This document shows, piece after piece, positions 15,198-23,819 of a stretch of DNA of 35,818 bases. The stretch is from CAYSYM01 sp964435115 (lineage in GTDB: Bacteria > Chloroflexota > UBA6077 > CF-72), in contig CAYSYM010000040.1 of assembly GCA_964435115.1 (NCBI GenBank), positions 1 to 35,818 of the forward strand. The letters are read 5' to 3'. The position numbers were made by a program, and so were the translations under genes. Position 1 is the first letter of the stretch; every line of letters begins with the position of its first letter. The notes beneath the pieces were generated by a model. That model saw nothing but the letters and a program-made list of their open reading frames with translations, had not been told where the DNA came from and did not search any database.

Positions 15198-16231
15198 GCG
15201 AGCGCCTCCACCCGCGCCGGGGCGGGTCGAAAGTGCGGCATGACACCCTCGGCGAAGCGCTGCATGTCCTCCGCCATTCGCTCCACGCTCTCGCTGATGA
15301 AGCCGATCGCGGCAATCGTCGTGACGCCGGCGTCCTCCAGCCGCCCCACCCGTTCGGTGACCTCCGCTTCCGAGCCGACCAGGTTTACCTGCTCCATCTG
15401 CGCCAGCGCCTGGTGGCGCAGCGTGGAGCCACCCAGCGAGGCCAGGTGAACATACAGGCGACTCTGGCGGAAGCGTACGAGCGCCTCCTCCTGCGTCCGG
15501 CCCAGGCAGCACATGAGCTGCGGCGCGACGTCGATCCGCCCGGGGTCGCGGCCGGCGTCTGCCGCGATGCGGCGCAACTCCGCTCGCCCTTTCTGGATCT
15601 CCGCTGGCGGCATGGCGGCCGGCAGCCAGCCGTGACCCATCAGGGCGGCCCGTCGGATCACCGCGCGGTCGTTCCCGCCCATGTAGAGCGGGAGCGGATC
15701 CTGGAGCGGCTTCGGGAAGAGCTCGACGCCGTCGAACGCGTAGTAGCGGCCCTGGAAGCTGGCGCGGCGCTCCATGAAGAGGCGCTGGAGGGCGTCTACG
15801 CCTTCCTCCAGCATCCTGCCGCGGTGGAGCGTCTTCTCACCCGGGCGCGCCCGCTCGAACTCTTCGCGGTACGCACCTGTCCCCACCCCCACCAGGAGGC
15901 GCCCTCCCGAGATGTGATCGAGCGTGGCAAGCTGCTTGGCCAGCAGCACCGGCTCCCGGAGCGGCAGCACCAGCACGGCCGTGCCCAGCGTGATCCGCCG
16001 CGTGCGGGCCGCACCGGCCGTCAGCATCGTCAGCAGGTCGTAGAACCGCGGCGGCTCGTCATAGTCCTGCGCAACATACGCCGGGGCGGTCACGTGGTCG
16101 TTGCCCCACACAGAGTCGAAGCCGAGCTGCTCGGCCAGCTCGATGAGTCGCAGGACCTCCTGGACGTCGGCGTAGGGGAGCGGAAGGCTGAGGCCCTCTT
16201 TGCAGGTGGGGACGGAAACGCCGAAGCGCAT
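15194..16231 (-). CDS. LLM-class flavin/F420-dependent oxidoreductase, LLM2
   Basis: A 345-aa luciferase-like barrel enzyme, the second gene of the LLM3-LLM2-M24a-RidA operon. Family segments include RFGVSVPT, GFDSVWGNDHVT, ITLGTAVLVLPLREPVLLAKQLATLDHISGGRLLVGVGTGAYREEFE and PLPLYMGGND. It starts 9 bp after LLM3 ends and its TGA overlaps the GTG start of M24a, which argues for coupled translation and a shared pathway. It is a paralogue of LLM1 and LLM3. The cofactor (FMNH2 or F420) is not settled by sequence inspection. Confidence 0.88.
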   Translation of the reverse strand: MRFGVSVPTCKEGLSLPLPYADVQEVLRLIELAEQLGFDSVWGNDHVTAPAYVAQDYDEPPRFYDLLTMLTAGAARTRRITLGTAVLVLPLREPVLLAKQLATLDHISGGRLLVGVGTGAYREEFERARPGEKTLHRGRMLEEGVDALQRLFMERRASFQGRYYAFDGVELFPKPLQDPLPLYMGGNDRAVIRRAALMGHGWLPAAMPPAEIQKGRAELRRIAADAGRDPGRIDVAPQLMCCLGRTQEEALVRFRQSRLYVHLASLGGSTLRHQALAQMEQVNLVGSEAEVTERVGRLEDAGVTTIAAIGFISESVERMAEDMQRFAEGVMPHFRPAPARVEALA

Positions 16232-16240
16232 CGGCCGCCC

Positions 16241-17329
16241 TCAGGCCGTCGCGGCCGAGCCGGCGGGGGCAGCCGAGCCGGCGGGGGCGGCGCCACCTGC
16301 CGGCGCGGCGCGGCCGGTGAAGCGCGGCATCACCGCCTCCGCGAACTGCTGCATCTGCTCCAGGGTCTCGTCCACCGTACTGGTGCTCATGATGAGCGAC
16401 GGGAAGTAGGTGCAGCCGGCCTCGATGAAGCGCTCCAGCAGCTCCCCGATCTCGTCCGGCGTGCCGATCAGGTTGTACCCCTCCACACCGGACAGGTCCT
16501 GCCCTTTGAGCGTCGAGGTTCGCAGCGAAAGGAAGTGGTGGTACAGCCAGCTCCGCCGGAACATCGCCACCGCCTCCTCGTGGCTGCGGCCAATCGCCAT
16601 CGCGATCTGGGGTGCAACCTCGATCTCGTCCGGGTTCCGCCCGGCCTGGTGGGCCGCCTCGCGCAGCGAGCGCGCGTAGTCAGCCAGCTGCTCGGGCGGC
16701 ATGACAGCGGGCAGCCAGCCCTGGCACCAGCGCCCGGCCCGCGCGGCACCGGCCCGCGTGTTGCCAGAGGTCCACAGCGGCAGCGGGCGCTGCAGCGACT
16801 TCGGGTAGCTCTCGACGTCCTCGAAGCGCAGGTACCTGCCACGGAAGGTGGCGCGCCGCTCACGCAGCAGCAAGGTCAGCGCCTCAAGCCCCTCGTCGTA
16901 CAGGTCGCCGCGGTGTACGGCCCGGCGGTCCGGGTAGACCGCCTCGAACTCCTCGCGGTAGGCGCCGACGCCCACCCCGAAGATCAGGCGTCCGCTGGAG
17001 AACTGGTCCAGCGTCGCCGCCTGCTTCGCCAGGAGCACCGGCTCGCGCAGAGGTACCACGATCACGCAGGTTCCCAGCCGGATCGTCCGGGTGGCGCCGG
17101 CTACGGCCGCCAGGGTGATGAACGGCTCGTAGTAGTTCGGTGGGTCGGGCCACCGCTGCCGCACGTACGCCTGCGTCGTCAGGTGGTCGTTGCACCACAC
17201 GGAGTCATAGCCCTGCCGTTCGGCGGCCTGCGCGATCCGGATCACAACCTCCGGGCTGGTGAAGCCGGTCGGGTAGCACAGGCCCTCGGTGCAATTGGGC
17301 AGCGCCACACCGAATTCGACGCTCCTCAT
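16241..17329 (-). CDS. LLM-class flavin/F420-dependent oxidoreductase, LLM3
   Basis: A 362-aa luciferase-like oxidoreductase and first gene of the LLM3-LLM2-M24a-RidA operon. AGGAA lies just before the ATG at 17329. Features: EFGVALPN, GYDSVWCNDHLTT, IRLGTCVIVVPLREPVLLAKQAATLDQFSSGRLIFGVGVGAYREEFE and PLPLWTSGN. The C-terminus carries an unusual tail of repeated A-P-A-G-(G/S)-A units (about 342-362), not expected in the family. An 88-bp segment (16942-17029) is almost identical to LLM1 (11150-11237), suggesting recent duplication or gene conversion. Confidence 0.88.
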   Translation of the reverse strand: MRSVEFGVALPNCTEGLCYPTGFTSPEVVIRIAQAAERQGYDSVWCNDHLTTQAYVRQRWPDPPNYYEPFITLAAVAGATRTIRLGTCVIVVPLREPVLLAKQAATLDQFSSGRLIFGVGVGAYREEFEAVYPDRRAVHRGDLYDEGLEALTLLLRERRATFRGRYLRFEDVESYPKSLQRPLPLWTSGNTRAGAARAGRWCQGWLPAVMPPEQLADYARSLREAAHQAGRNPDEIEVAPQIAMAIGRSHEEAVAMFRRSWLYHHFLSLRTSTLKGQDLSGVEGYNLIGTPDEIGELLERFIEAGCTYFPSLIMSTSTVDETLEQMQQFAEAVMPRFTGRAAPAGGAAPAGSAAPAGSAATA

Positions 17330-17396
17330 CAGGTTCCTCCGTTCCGGGCGGGTTCGGCCCCTATTGTGGACCCGCAGCCCACCCTCGCTGCCGCCC

Positions 17397-18419
17397 CTAC
17401 CGGAGCAGCGCTCGGACGCGCGGAATCACGTCTCGCGCGAAGCGCTGCAGCTGCGGGCCCATGTCCGTGCTCAGTGGCTGCGGCAGCACGACGATCCCGC
17501 TGAAGCCGGCGTCGACCACCGCGGCGACCTGGCCGGCCACCTCGTCCGGCGTCCCCACCCACGCGTACTGGCGCACGAACTCGTCCGGCACCAGGTGGCC
17601 GGACCTGAAGGCCAGCGCCTCGTTCTTCTGGCGGCTCATCTCCGCCAGCTCTGGCGTGATCTCCAGACCCGCATGCTGCAGAAAGGCTGTGTCCGGGTAG
17701 CTGGCCATGACCATGGTGGCGATCATGGGGCGCACGGCATCGCGCGCCGCGCGCCGGTCTTCGTCCACATGCACGTCCACGCGCGTCAGGAGCTGGTAGC
17801 CCTCCTCCGACCGCCCGGCCCGGGCCAGGCCCTGGCGGACCATCTCTCGGCCGTGGCGCAGCCCCTCAGGCGTGGCGTACGTGGCCACCATCGCCCCGTC
17901 CGCCACCTCGCCCGCCGCCTGTAGCACCCGGTCGCCCCGTGAGGCGACGATCACCGGCAGGGCCTGGCGGACGGGCAGGTGCAGCCACACGTCGCGCGCC
18001 GTGAACTGCTCTCCTTCCCAGGTACCGCGCTCCCCGTCCAGCAGGCCGCGGATCATGCGGACGCTCTCGGCGATCGCCCGGGCGGGCCTGTCGACCCGGA
18101 TGCCGAGCTCCTTGAAGTTCGCTGACCCGGCTCCCAGCCCGAGGATCGCTCGTCCGCCCGACAGCTCGTCGATGGTGGCGATGGCAGCAGCGATGAGCGC
18201 CGGGTGCAACGAGTAGGGCTCCGCGACGAAGGTCCCGACCTGGACGCGCTGCGTGTGCATGGCGGCGATCGCCATGCCCACCCACATGTCGCGGTACAGC
18301 TTGTGGTTGGCGTACCAGACCTGGTCGAAGCCCTCGTTCTCCGCCAGCCGGACTTGCTCTGCCAGGCGCTGGCTGGTGACGGCCTGCCACAGCCCTACTC
18401 CGAATCGCGGCTCGCGCAC
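17397..18419 (-). CDS. LLM-class oxidoreductase, Mer/F420-type, LLM4
   Basis: A 340-aa luciferase-like protein from a different branch than LLM1-3: it opens REPRFGVGLWQAVTSQRLAEQVRLAENEGFDQVWYANHKLYRD and contains VQVGTFVAEPYSLHPALIAAAIATIDELSGGRAILGLGAGSANFKELGI. This pattern is closer to the F420-dependent methylene-tetrahydromethanopterin reductase (Mer)-like group. GTG at 18419 is preceded by GAGGAGG at about 10 nt. It ends 67 bp before LLM3 starts and could be the head of the same transcript. Its specific reaction is unknown. Confidence 0.87.
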   Translation of the reverse strand: MREPRFGVGLWQAVTSQRLAEQVRLAENEGFDQVWYANHKLYRDMWVGMAIAAMHTQRVQVGTFVAEPYSLHPALIAAAIATIDELSGGRAILGLGAGSANFKELGIRVDRPARAIAESVRMIRGLLDGERGTWEGEQFTARDVWLHLPVRQALPVIVASRGDRVLQAAGEVADGAMVATYATPEGLRHGREMVRQGLARAGRSEEGYQLLTRVDVHVDEDRRAARDAVRPMIATMVMASYPDTAFLQHAGLEITPELAEMSRQKNEALAFRSGHLVPDEFVRQYAWVGTPDEVAGQVAAVVDAGFSGIVVLPQPLSTDMGPQLQRFARDVIPRVRALLR

Positions 18420-18645
18420 AGGCGCCGTGCCTCCTCGTGTGCTGTGCTCAGCCTGCCGAAAGACCCGTGGCCTGCCAGACGCGCGAGCGGCTGACCGGGC
18501 ACCCTAGCCGGTACGCTCGGCCACGGAGCCCAGGATCGTCGTGGGGTCGCTCCATCCGGCCAGCCGAAGCTCCCCGAAGGGTACAGGGGTATCATCTCCT
18601 GGGCCAGGTCCCGCCACCTGGTGCCCCAGACCCGCATCGACTCCG

Positions 18646-18679
18646 AGTCTGCGTCGACCCCAAGTCTGCATCGACCCCA
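18646..18679. repeat. Tandem 17-bp repeat in the leader of the first PLP gene
   Basis: Two units differing at one base (AGTCTGCGTCGACCCCA and AGTCTGCATCGACCCCA) are preceded by a degenerate third copy (18628-18645). They end 11 bp before the ATG at 18691, so they lie in the leader or promoter. They could bind a regulator or be slippage products. Confidence 0.6.
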
Positions 18680-18690
18680 AGGGAGACCGC

Positions 18691-19986
18691 ATGGGCAGCT
18701 TTGCCCGCCGCCTGCGCTGCACGCACTGCAACCAAACGTACCCGCTGGACCCTCTCTGGGAGGGCTGTCCCGCCTGCCAGCGAGCGGACTTCGTGTACCC
18801 GCTGTCGGTCGAGTACGACCAGGAGGCACAGGCCCGTGCCGCGTCAAAGGCGATGTTCGACGCTCCCGGCGGAGTCTGGCGCTTCGACCCGTTGCTGCCC
18901 GTCGCGGGCGATCGGAAGATCACCCTGGAAGAGGGTCGAACCCCACTGCTGAGCTGCGCCAAGCTGGCCGAGACGGCCGGGATCGGCCACCTCCTCGTCA
19001 AGGACGAGTCGCGCAACCCCACCTGGGCGCACAAGGACCGGGCGTGCGCAGTGGCGGTGTCCGACGCCCTCACGCGGGGCGCCCGGGTCGTGACGATGTC
19101 CTCCAGTGGCAACCATGGCATCTCGGCGGCAGCGTACGCGGCACGGGCAGGGCTCGAGTGCGTCATCTTCGTCATGGCGTCCGCGCCGCTCGTCGCCCGT
19201 ACGGTCATCCAATCCTTCGGCGGCATCGTCGTCGCCACGGACATGTTCGGTCGCTGGCGGCTCATGGCGGAGGGCGTGCGCCGCTACGGCTGGTACGCGC
19301 TCGGAAGCTGGACCCCCACCGCGTACACCGGGAATCCATACGGCCTGGAGGGCTACAAGACCATCGCCTACGAGCTGTGCCAGCAGCTCGACTGGCAGCC
19401 ACCCGATTACGTGGTCGTCCCCACGGCCGGCGCGGAGGTGCTGTTCGCCCTGTACCGGGGCTTTGCCGACATGCAGCGCCTGGGCTGGATCGACCGACTG
19501 CCGCGGCTGGTGGCAGCCGAGCCCGCGGCTGGCGCGCCCATGTTCCACGCGCTCGAAGCGGGGCTGGACTACATCCCGAAGGTGAACGCCGGACCGACCA
19601 TCGCAACCTCGATCGGCGCCAGCGTGGGCAGCTACCGTGGGATGGTAGCGATCCGCGAGACGGACGGGCTCGACGTGGCGCTGGGCGAGGACGAGATCCG
19701 GCACGCCTACCGCCAGCTCTCGCGTCAGGAGGGGCTGTTCGTGGAGCCGTCCTCGGCCGCTGCCGTGGCCGGGGCGCTGCAGATGGCGCGCGAGGGGCGC
19801 GTGGGACGCGACCACACCGTGGTCTGCCTCTCGACCTCCAGTGGGCTGAAGGACCCGCAGACCGCCGCCGAGGGGCTGGCCGAAGTACCCGTGATCGAGC
19901 CTGACTTCGAGCGGTTCCTCGGCGCCGTCCGCAACGCATACGGGATCAATCTCGACGAGAGTAGGAGCTATGCTGCTGCACGCTGA
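18691..19986 (+). CDS. Threonine-synthase-like PLP enzyme with N-terminal zinc ribbon, PLP1
   Basis: A 431-aa fold-type II PLP enzyme. A zinc ribbon CTHC...CPAC (C10, C13, C26, C29) is followed by the catalytic domain. EEGRTPLL precedes NPTWAHKDR, where K115 should bind PLP; SSSGNHG (137-143) is the phosphate-binding loop, and CLSTSSGLKDP lies near the C-terminus. This pattern matches threonine synthase and its paralogues, which include cysteate synthase and other beta/gamma-replacement enzymes, so a housekeeping threonine synthase role is not assured. ATG 18691 is chosen because AGGGAGA precedes it and the zinc ribbon begins immediately. It overlaps M24b by 17 bp. It is paralogous to PLP2 at 25423. 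Confidence 0.85.
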   Translation: MGSFARRLRCTHCNQTYPLDPLWEGCPACQRADFVYPLSVEYDQEAQARAASKAMFDAPGGVWRFDPLLPVAGDRKITLEEGRTPLLSCAKLAETAGIGHLLVKDESRNPTWAHKDRACAVAVSDALTRGARVVTMSSSGNHGISAAAYAARAGLECVIFVMASAPLVARTVIQSFGGIVVATDMFGRWRLMAEGVRRYGWYALGSWTPTAYTGNPYGLEGYKTIAYELCQQLDWQPPDYVVVPTAGAEVLFALYRGFADMQRLGWIDRLPRLVAAEPAAGAPMFHALEAGLDYIPKVNAGPTIATSIGASVGSYRGMVAIRETDGLDVALGEDEIRHAYRQLSRQEGLFVEPSSAAAVAGALQMAREGRVGRDHTVVCLSTSSGLKDPQTAAEGLAEVPVIEPDFERFLGAVRNAYGINLDESRSYAAAR

Positions 19987-21169
19987 ACGCGCCCGAACGA
20001 TCATGGAGCGAGAGGGGCTCGATGGCCTCGTCGCCTCGACCCTCGAGAACATCTTCTATCTCAGCGGCATCTGGGAGCTGGGCGTAGAGCTGTTCCCGTA
20101 CGACGACCAGGCGTACGTGGTCGCGACGCGGGAGAAGCCTGAGGCGGGCACCGTCGTGATCTCCATGGGCTGCGCTGACCTGGCGCTCCAGGCGTACCCC
20201 AGCATCCGGCAGGTGATCACGTATGGCACGTTCTTCCGCGAGCTGCCCCCCGGCACCCAACTCCTGGACGATGAGCGACGGCTCGCCGAGTTCACCCTGG
20301 ACCGCGCCCCGCGGGCTGACGCGCTGGAGGCGCTCGTCGCGGCGCTGGAGGACAACGGCCTCTCACGAGGCGCCGTGGGCGTGGACGAGCGCGGCGCGAA
20401 CCGGGGGCTGCTGGACGAGCTGCGGCGGCGCCTGCCGCAGATGCGCGTCACCCCTGCCTCACCGGTCTTCCGCCAGATCCGCATGGTGAAGACCGAGGAG
20501 GAGCGCCAGCGGATGATCGATGTCAACCGCGCCACGGAGCACGCGCTCCGCGCCACCGTGGCCGCAGCCCGCGAGGGGGTGACGGAGCGCGAGCTGTTCG
20601 AGGTCTTCGAGCGGGCGGTCGTGGAAGCGGGTGCGCGCCCCGGGTTCACCCTGATCCGCTTTGGACGCGGCATGGCGCTGGGACAGGTGCCATCCGGCTC
20701 GACGAAGCTGCAGAAAGGCGACTACCTGTGGTTCGACGTCGGCTGCGTGAAAGCGGGGTACCGCTCAGACATCGGGCGCGTGATCGCGTTCGGCGAGCCG
20801 AGCGAGCGGCTCCGCCAGCTCCACCACGCCAGCAAGGAGGGGCAGGAGCGGGCGATCGAGCTGATGCGGCCTGGCACCCCGGCGCGCGACGTCTTCAACG
20901 CCGCGGTGGAGCGGGTGAAAGAGTGCGGCATCCCGCACTACAAGCGGCACCACGTGGGCCACGGCATTGGCATCGAGTACTACGACGCGCCGATCATCAC
21001 GCCGAAGGCTGATACGCCGCTCGAAGCCGGCATGATCTTCGAAGTCGAGACGCCGTACTACGAGTTCGGCTTCGGCGGCGCCTTCATCGAGGACACGGTG
21101 CTCGTCACGGACACCGGCGCCCGGATCCTCACCGAGTTGCAGCGGGACCTCCAGGTAGTGGGCGCCTGA
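19970..21169 (+). CDS. M24-family metallopeptidase (Xaa-Pro peptidase/creatinase-like), M24b
   Basis: A 399-aa M24 enzyme with creatinase N-domain and pita-bread catalytic domain. Metal ligands: D256 and D267 (WFDVGCVKAGYRSDIGR), H331 (HHVGHGIGI), E360 (FEVETPYY) and E374 (FIEDTVLVTD). TAGGAG precedes ATG 19970, which lies inside the end of PLP1, so the two are translationally coupled. That pairing suggests the peptidase releases a product used by the PLP enzyme, or the reverse. There is no signal peptide. It is paralogous to M24a, which sits with the LLM genes. Confidence 0.88.
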   Translation: MLLHAERARTIMEREGLDGLVASTLENIFYLSGIWELGVELFPYDDQAYVVATREKPEAGTVVISMGCADLALQAYPSIRQVITYGTFFRELPPGTQLLDDERRLAEFTLDRAPRADALEALVAALEDNGLSRGAVGVDERGANRGLLDELRRRLPQMRVTPASPVFRQIRMVKTEEERQRMIDVNRATEHALRATVAAAREGVTERELFEVFERAVVEAGARPGFTLIRFGRGMALGQVPSGSTKLQKGDYLWFDVGCVKAGYRSDIGRVIAFGEPSERLRQLHHASKEGQERAIELMRPGTPARDVFNAAVERVKECGIPHYKRHHVGHGIGIEYYDAPIITPKADTPLEAGMIFEVETPYYEFGFGGAFIEDTVLVTDTGARILTELQRDLQVVGA

Positions 21170-21188
21170 GGACGCCAGACTGGGTCAG

Positions 21189-21220
21189 GGGGCCGGTGGC
21201 CGAGCATGGCCACCGGCCCC
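21189..21220. terminator. Bidirectional terminator hairpin
   Basis: A perfect 13-bp stem (GGGGCCGGTGGCC / GGCCACCGGCCCC) with a 6-nt loop lies between two convergent genes (M24b ending at 21169, permease ending at 21221). There is no T-tract on either strand, as is common in high-GC genomes. Confidence 0.65.
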
Positions 21221-21997
21221 TCACTGCCAGAAGACCACTCGCCGCCCAATGGCGCGCACGCTGTAAAAGAGCCCCGATCCCAGGGCCGCCAGGATGACCA
21301 GGACGGCGAACGCGGCCGCGAGCTGGTACTGGTGGGCAAACGTGTTCAACAGGACGCCCAGCCCGAGTTGCGCGTTGACGAGCTCGGCCGTCAGGGACCC
21401 CAGCAAGGCGATCGTGATGGACGTCTCCAGCCCCGCGAAGATGCTCGGTAAGGCGACCGGCCAGCGGACCTTCCAGAAGATCTGCTGAGGTGACGCTTCC
21501 AGAGACCGCAGGAGCAGCACGGGCTCGTCCACATTCCGGGTGAGCCCAAGAATCGTGTTCACGAAGACCGGGAAGAACGACAGTGTCGCGGCCATGACGA
21601 CCTTCGATTCCAGGCCGAACCCGAACCACGTCACGAAGATGGGTGCCAGCATCACCTTGGGCAGCACCTGGAACGCGACGACATATCGCTCCAGGAGCGT
21701 GCGTATGGTGCGCTGCAGGCCGAGGGCGATCCCCAGGAGCAGGGCAATCGCGCTGGCAAACGCATAGCCGATAAGCGTCTCCGAGAGCGTCGCCCACAGA
21801 TTCGTCGCGAACCAGGGGGCACTCAGGAGCATGACCAGCGCCCCGGCCACGGCGGAAGGCGGAGGCACCAGGGTCTCTGAGAGAACTCGGGCCCGGCTCA
21901 GGATTTCCCACGCGAGGACCCCCGCGCCGATAGACAGGGCGGACAGCGGATCGACCCGCCGCACTCCGTCCGAGGGGATGCGCCGCCAGGCGCTCAC
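21221..21997 (-). CDS. NitT/TauT/SsuC-type ABC transporter permease B
   Basis: A 258-aa inner-membrane permease of the nitrate/taurine/alkanesulfonate (BPD_transp_1) type with about six hydrophobic segments. The EAA-type loop reads SLEASPQQIFWKVRWPVALPSIFAGLE. The start is taken as GTG 21997, 14 bp after the ATPase stop; the frame is open further upstream but that part overlaps the ATPase gene and is not hydrophobic. It is the last gene of the binding protein-permease A-ATPase-permease B operon. A second, different permease in the operon implies a heterodimeric channel. Confidence 0.82.
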   Translation of the reverse strand: MSAWRRIPSDGVRRVDPLSALSIGAGVLAWEILSRARVLSETLVPPPSAVAGALVMLLSAPWFATNLWATLSETLIGYAFASAIALLLGIALGLQRTIRTLLERYVVAFQVLPKVMLAPIFVTWFGFGLESKVVMAATLSFFPVFVNTILGLTRNVDEPVLLLRSLEASPQQIFWKVRWPVALPSIFAGLETSITIALLGSLTAELVNAQLGLGVLLNTFAHQYQLAAAFAVLVILAALGSGLFYSVRAIGRRVVFWQ

Positions 21998-22010
21998 GGC
22001 TGCCGGCCGC

Positions 22011-22748
22011 TCACGTGGAGGAAAGCCCCAGCGCTTCTCGCACCGCGAACACCGCGTCGGCGTAGCGCTGGCTCCGCATGTCGGCCACCGTGCGCGGCCG
22101 GGGCAGGTCGATGTCCACAATGGCCGTGACCCGGCCCGGGCTCGGGGTCATCACCACGATCCGGTCGGAGAGCAGGACCGCTTCGGCGATGTTGTGTGTC
22201 ACCAGCACGATGGTCAGGTGCTGCTCCATCCACAGGCGCTGCAGCTCGAGGTTCAACGCCTCCCGGGTGAACTCGTCCAGCGCGCCGAACGGCTCGTCGA
22301 GCAGCAGGACCTCCGGCTCGTACACCAGCAGGCGGCTCAACGCCGCGCGCTGCTGCATGCCGCCCGAGAGCTCCCGCGGATAACTGTCCGCGAAGCGCGC
22401 CAGGCCCACCAGGTCCAGCACCCGTCGAGCCCGCTCCATGTACTCTTGCCGTGGGTACCGCAGCACCTCCACCGGCAGCAGCACGTTCTCCAGCACCGTC
22501 CGCCAGCCGAACAGCACCGGTGTCTGGAACATCATCCCCAGCCGGCGGCTGGGGCGGCTGACCTCAGTGCCATGCAGTCGAACGGAGCCCGCGCTCCGCG
22601 GGATGAGCCCCGCCATGATCTTGAGCAGGGTGGACTTTCCGCACCCGCTGGGACCGACGAGCGAGACAAAGTCGCGCGGCTTGATGACGAGGTCGATGCC
22701 CTGCAAGGCATGGACCTGCTGGCGAGCGCCTTCGTAGACCTTGTCCAA
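22011..22748 (-). CDS. NitT/TauT/SsuB-type ABC transporter ATPase
   Basis: An ABC ATPase of about 245 aa. Walker A GPSGCGKST, Q-loop MMFQTPVLFGW, signature LSGGMQQR, Walker B VLLLDEPFGALD and the H-loop VTHNIAEAV are all present, so it should be active. The start is uncertain: TTG 22748 has a good GGAGG 8 nt upstream but begins inside the first beta strand. The frame continues upstream through LLEVRGLDKVY to a possible CTG near 22865, also preceded by GGAGG. No ATG or GTG is available. It lies between the two permease genes of the same operon. Confidence 0.85.
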   Translation of the reverse strand: MDKVYEGARQQVHALQGIDLVIKPRDFVSLVGPSGCGKSTLLKIMAGLIPRSAGSVRLHGTEVSRPSRRLGMMFQTPVLFGWRTVLENVLLPVEVLRYPRQEYMERARRVLDLVGLARFADSYPRELSGGMQQRAALSRLLVYEPEVLLLDEPFGALDEFTREALNLELQRLWMEQHLTIVLVTHNIAEAVLLSDRIVVMTPSPGRVTAIVDIDLPRPRTVADMRSQRYADAVFAVREALGLSST

Positions 22749-22883
22749 CCCGCGGACCTCCAGCAGCGCCTCCGCTGGCTCCTCACGCTCGCGGGGCAGC
22801 TCCAGAGCGGCGCGAGCGCCCGGCTCCGGGCTGCTCGATGAGAGGGGACCCTGAAAGGCTGTCAGACGACCTCCGCCCGGGAC

Positions 22884-23711
22884 TCAGTAGACGTGCCCGA
22901 TATCGGGCCTGCGCCGGATCAGTGTTCCGAGCACCCACGTCACCAGGTAGAACAGGCTCAGGCCAACACCTGAGGTCACCAGCATCACCGCAAACACCAT
23001 GGGCATGCGGAACTCGTAGTTGTAGGTGATGAGCAGTAGCCCCAGCCCGGCTTGAGCCGCCACGAACTCGGCCGCGATCACACCCACCAGGGCAAACGTC
23101 AGCGCGGTCTCCAGCCCCGCCAGGATGGCGGGCGCGCTGGTGGGCAGGACCAGCTTCACCAGGATCTGCCAGCGGCTGCTCTCCAGCGAGCGGAGGAGGA
23201 GCCGGGCATTCTCGTCGACGGAGCTGACGCCCAGGATTGTGTTGATCACCACCGGGAAAAGGGCGATGGCGCCACCCAGAGCGACCTTTGAGCTCATCTC
23301 GGCGCCCAGCCAGGTGATGAACAGCGGTGCCAGGGCGATCTTGGGGATCGCCTGGAGGACGACCACGTACGGCAGCACGAGCCGCCGCACTACCGTGAAG
23401 CTCGCGATCATCAGTCCCAGAGGGATACCGATCACAGCCGCCAGCACGAACCCACCCACCGTCTCCAGCGCAGTGGTCCAGAGCTGCTCGGGGAACCACG
23501 GCAGCTGGACCAACTCCAGGAGGGCCGTGAAGACCGCCACCGGCGGGGCCAGGACGACGTCCGGCACGAGGCGGGTGCGGGTTACGAGGTCCCACACCAC
23601 CACGATCACCAGCGCCGGCAGCAGCTCCGCCCAGTTGAACCGCCGCCGCCGGCGCGCACCCCCGCCGTGCGCAGTCTGCGCCGGAGGGCCCATCTCAACC
23701 GCGACCGTCAC
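22884..23711 (-). CDS. NitT/TauT/SsuC-type ABC transporter permease A
   Basis: A 275-aa membrane permease of the same family as permease B but clearly a distinct paralogue. A short basic cytoplasmic N-terminus (GGGARRRRRF) precedes about six transmembrane segments. The EAA-type loop is SLESSRWQILVKLVLPTSAPAILAGLE. It is the second gene of the importer operon, 108 bp after the binding protein. It moves a small molecule delivered by the 23820-25142 lipoprotein across the membrane. Family substrates include sulfonates, nitrate, thiamine precursors and riboflavin, and none can be picked here. Confidence 0.85.
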   Translation of the reverse strand: MTVAVEMGPPAQTAHGGGARRRRRFNWAELLPALVIVVVWDLVTRTRLVPDVVLAPPVAVFTALLELVQLPWFPEQLWTTALETVGGFVLAAVIGIPLGLMIASFTVVRRLVLPYVVVLQAIPKIALAPLFITWLGAEMSSKVALGGAIALFPVVINTILGVSSVDENARLLLRSLESSRWQILVKLVLPTSAPAILAGLETALTFALVGVIAAEFVAAQAGLGLLLITYNYEFRMPMVFAVMLVTSGVGLSLFYLVTWVLGTLIRRRPDIGHVY

Positions 23712-23819
23712 GTCTCCTCCATCGAACCGCGGCCGCCGGGTGGAGGCGGTTGCGGGCGGGCGGCCATGAACTTACCCGCCACGCCGAACCGGAGCCGTCG
23801 GCGCACGCCTCGCGCGAGG

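Noticed and set aside
15198..15512. 105-codon upstream extension of M24a
   Set aside because: It lies inside LLM2 in another frame. The GTGA overlap gives a standard coupled start at 15197.
18420..18690. T-box or amino-acid riboswitch before the threonine-synthase-like gene
   Set aside because: No T-box sequence, specifier-stem pattern or terminator/antiterminator pair is visible; only short tandem repeats are present.
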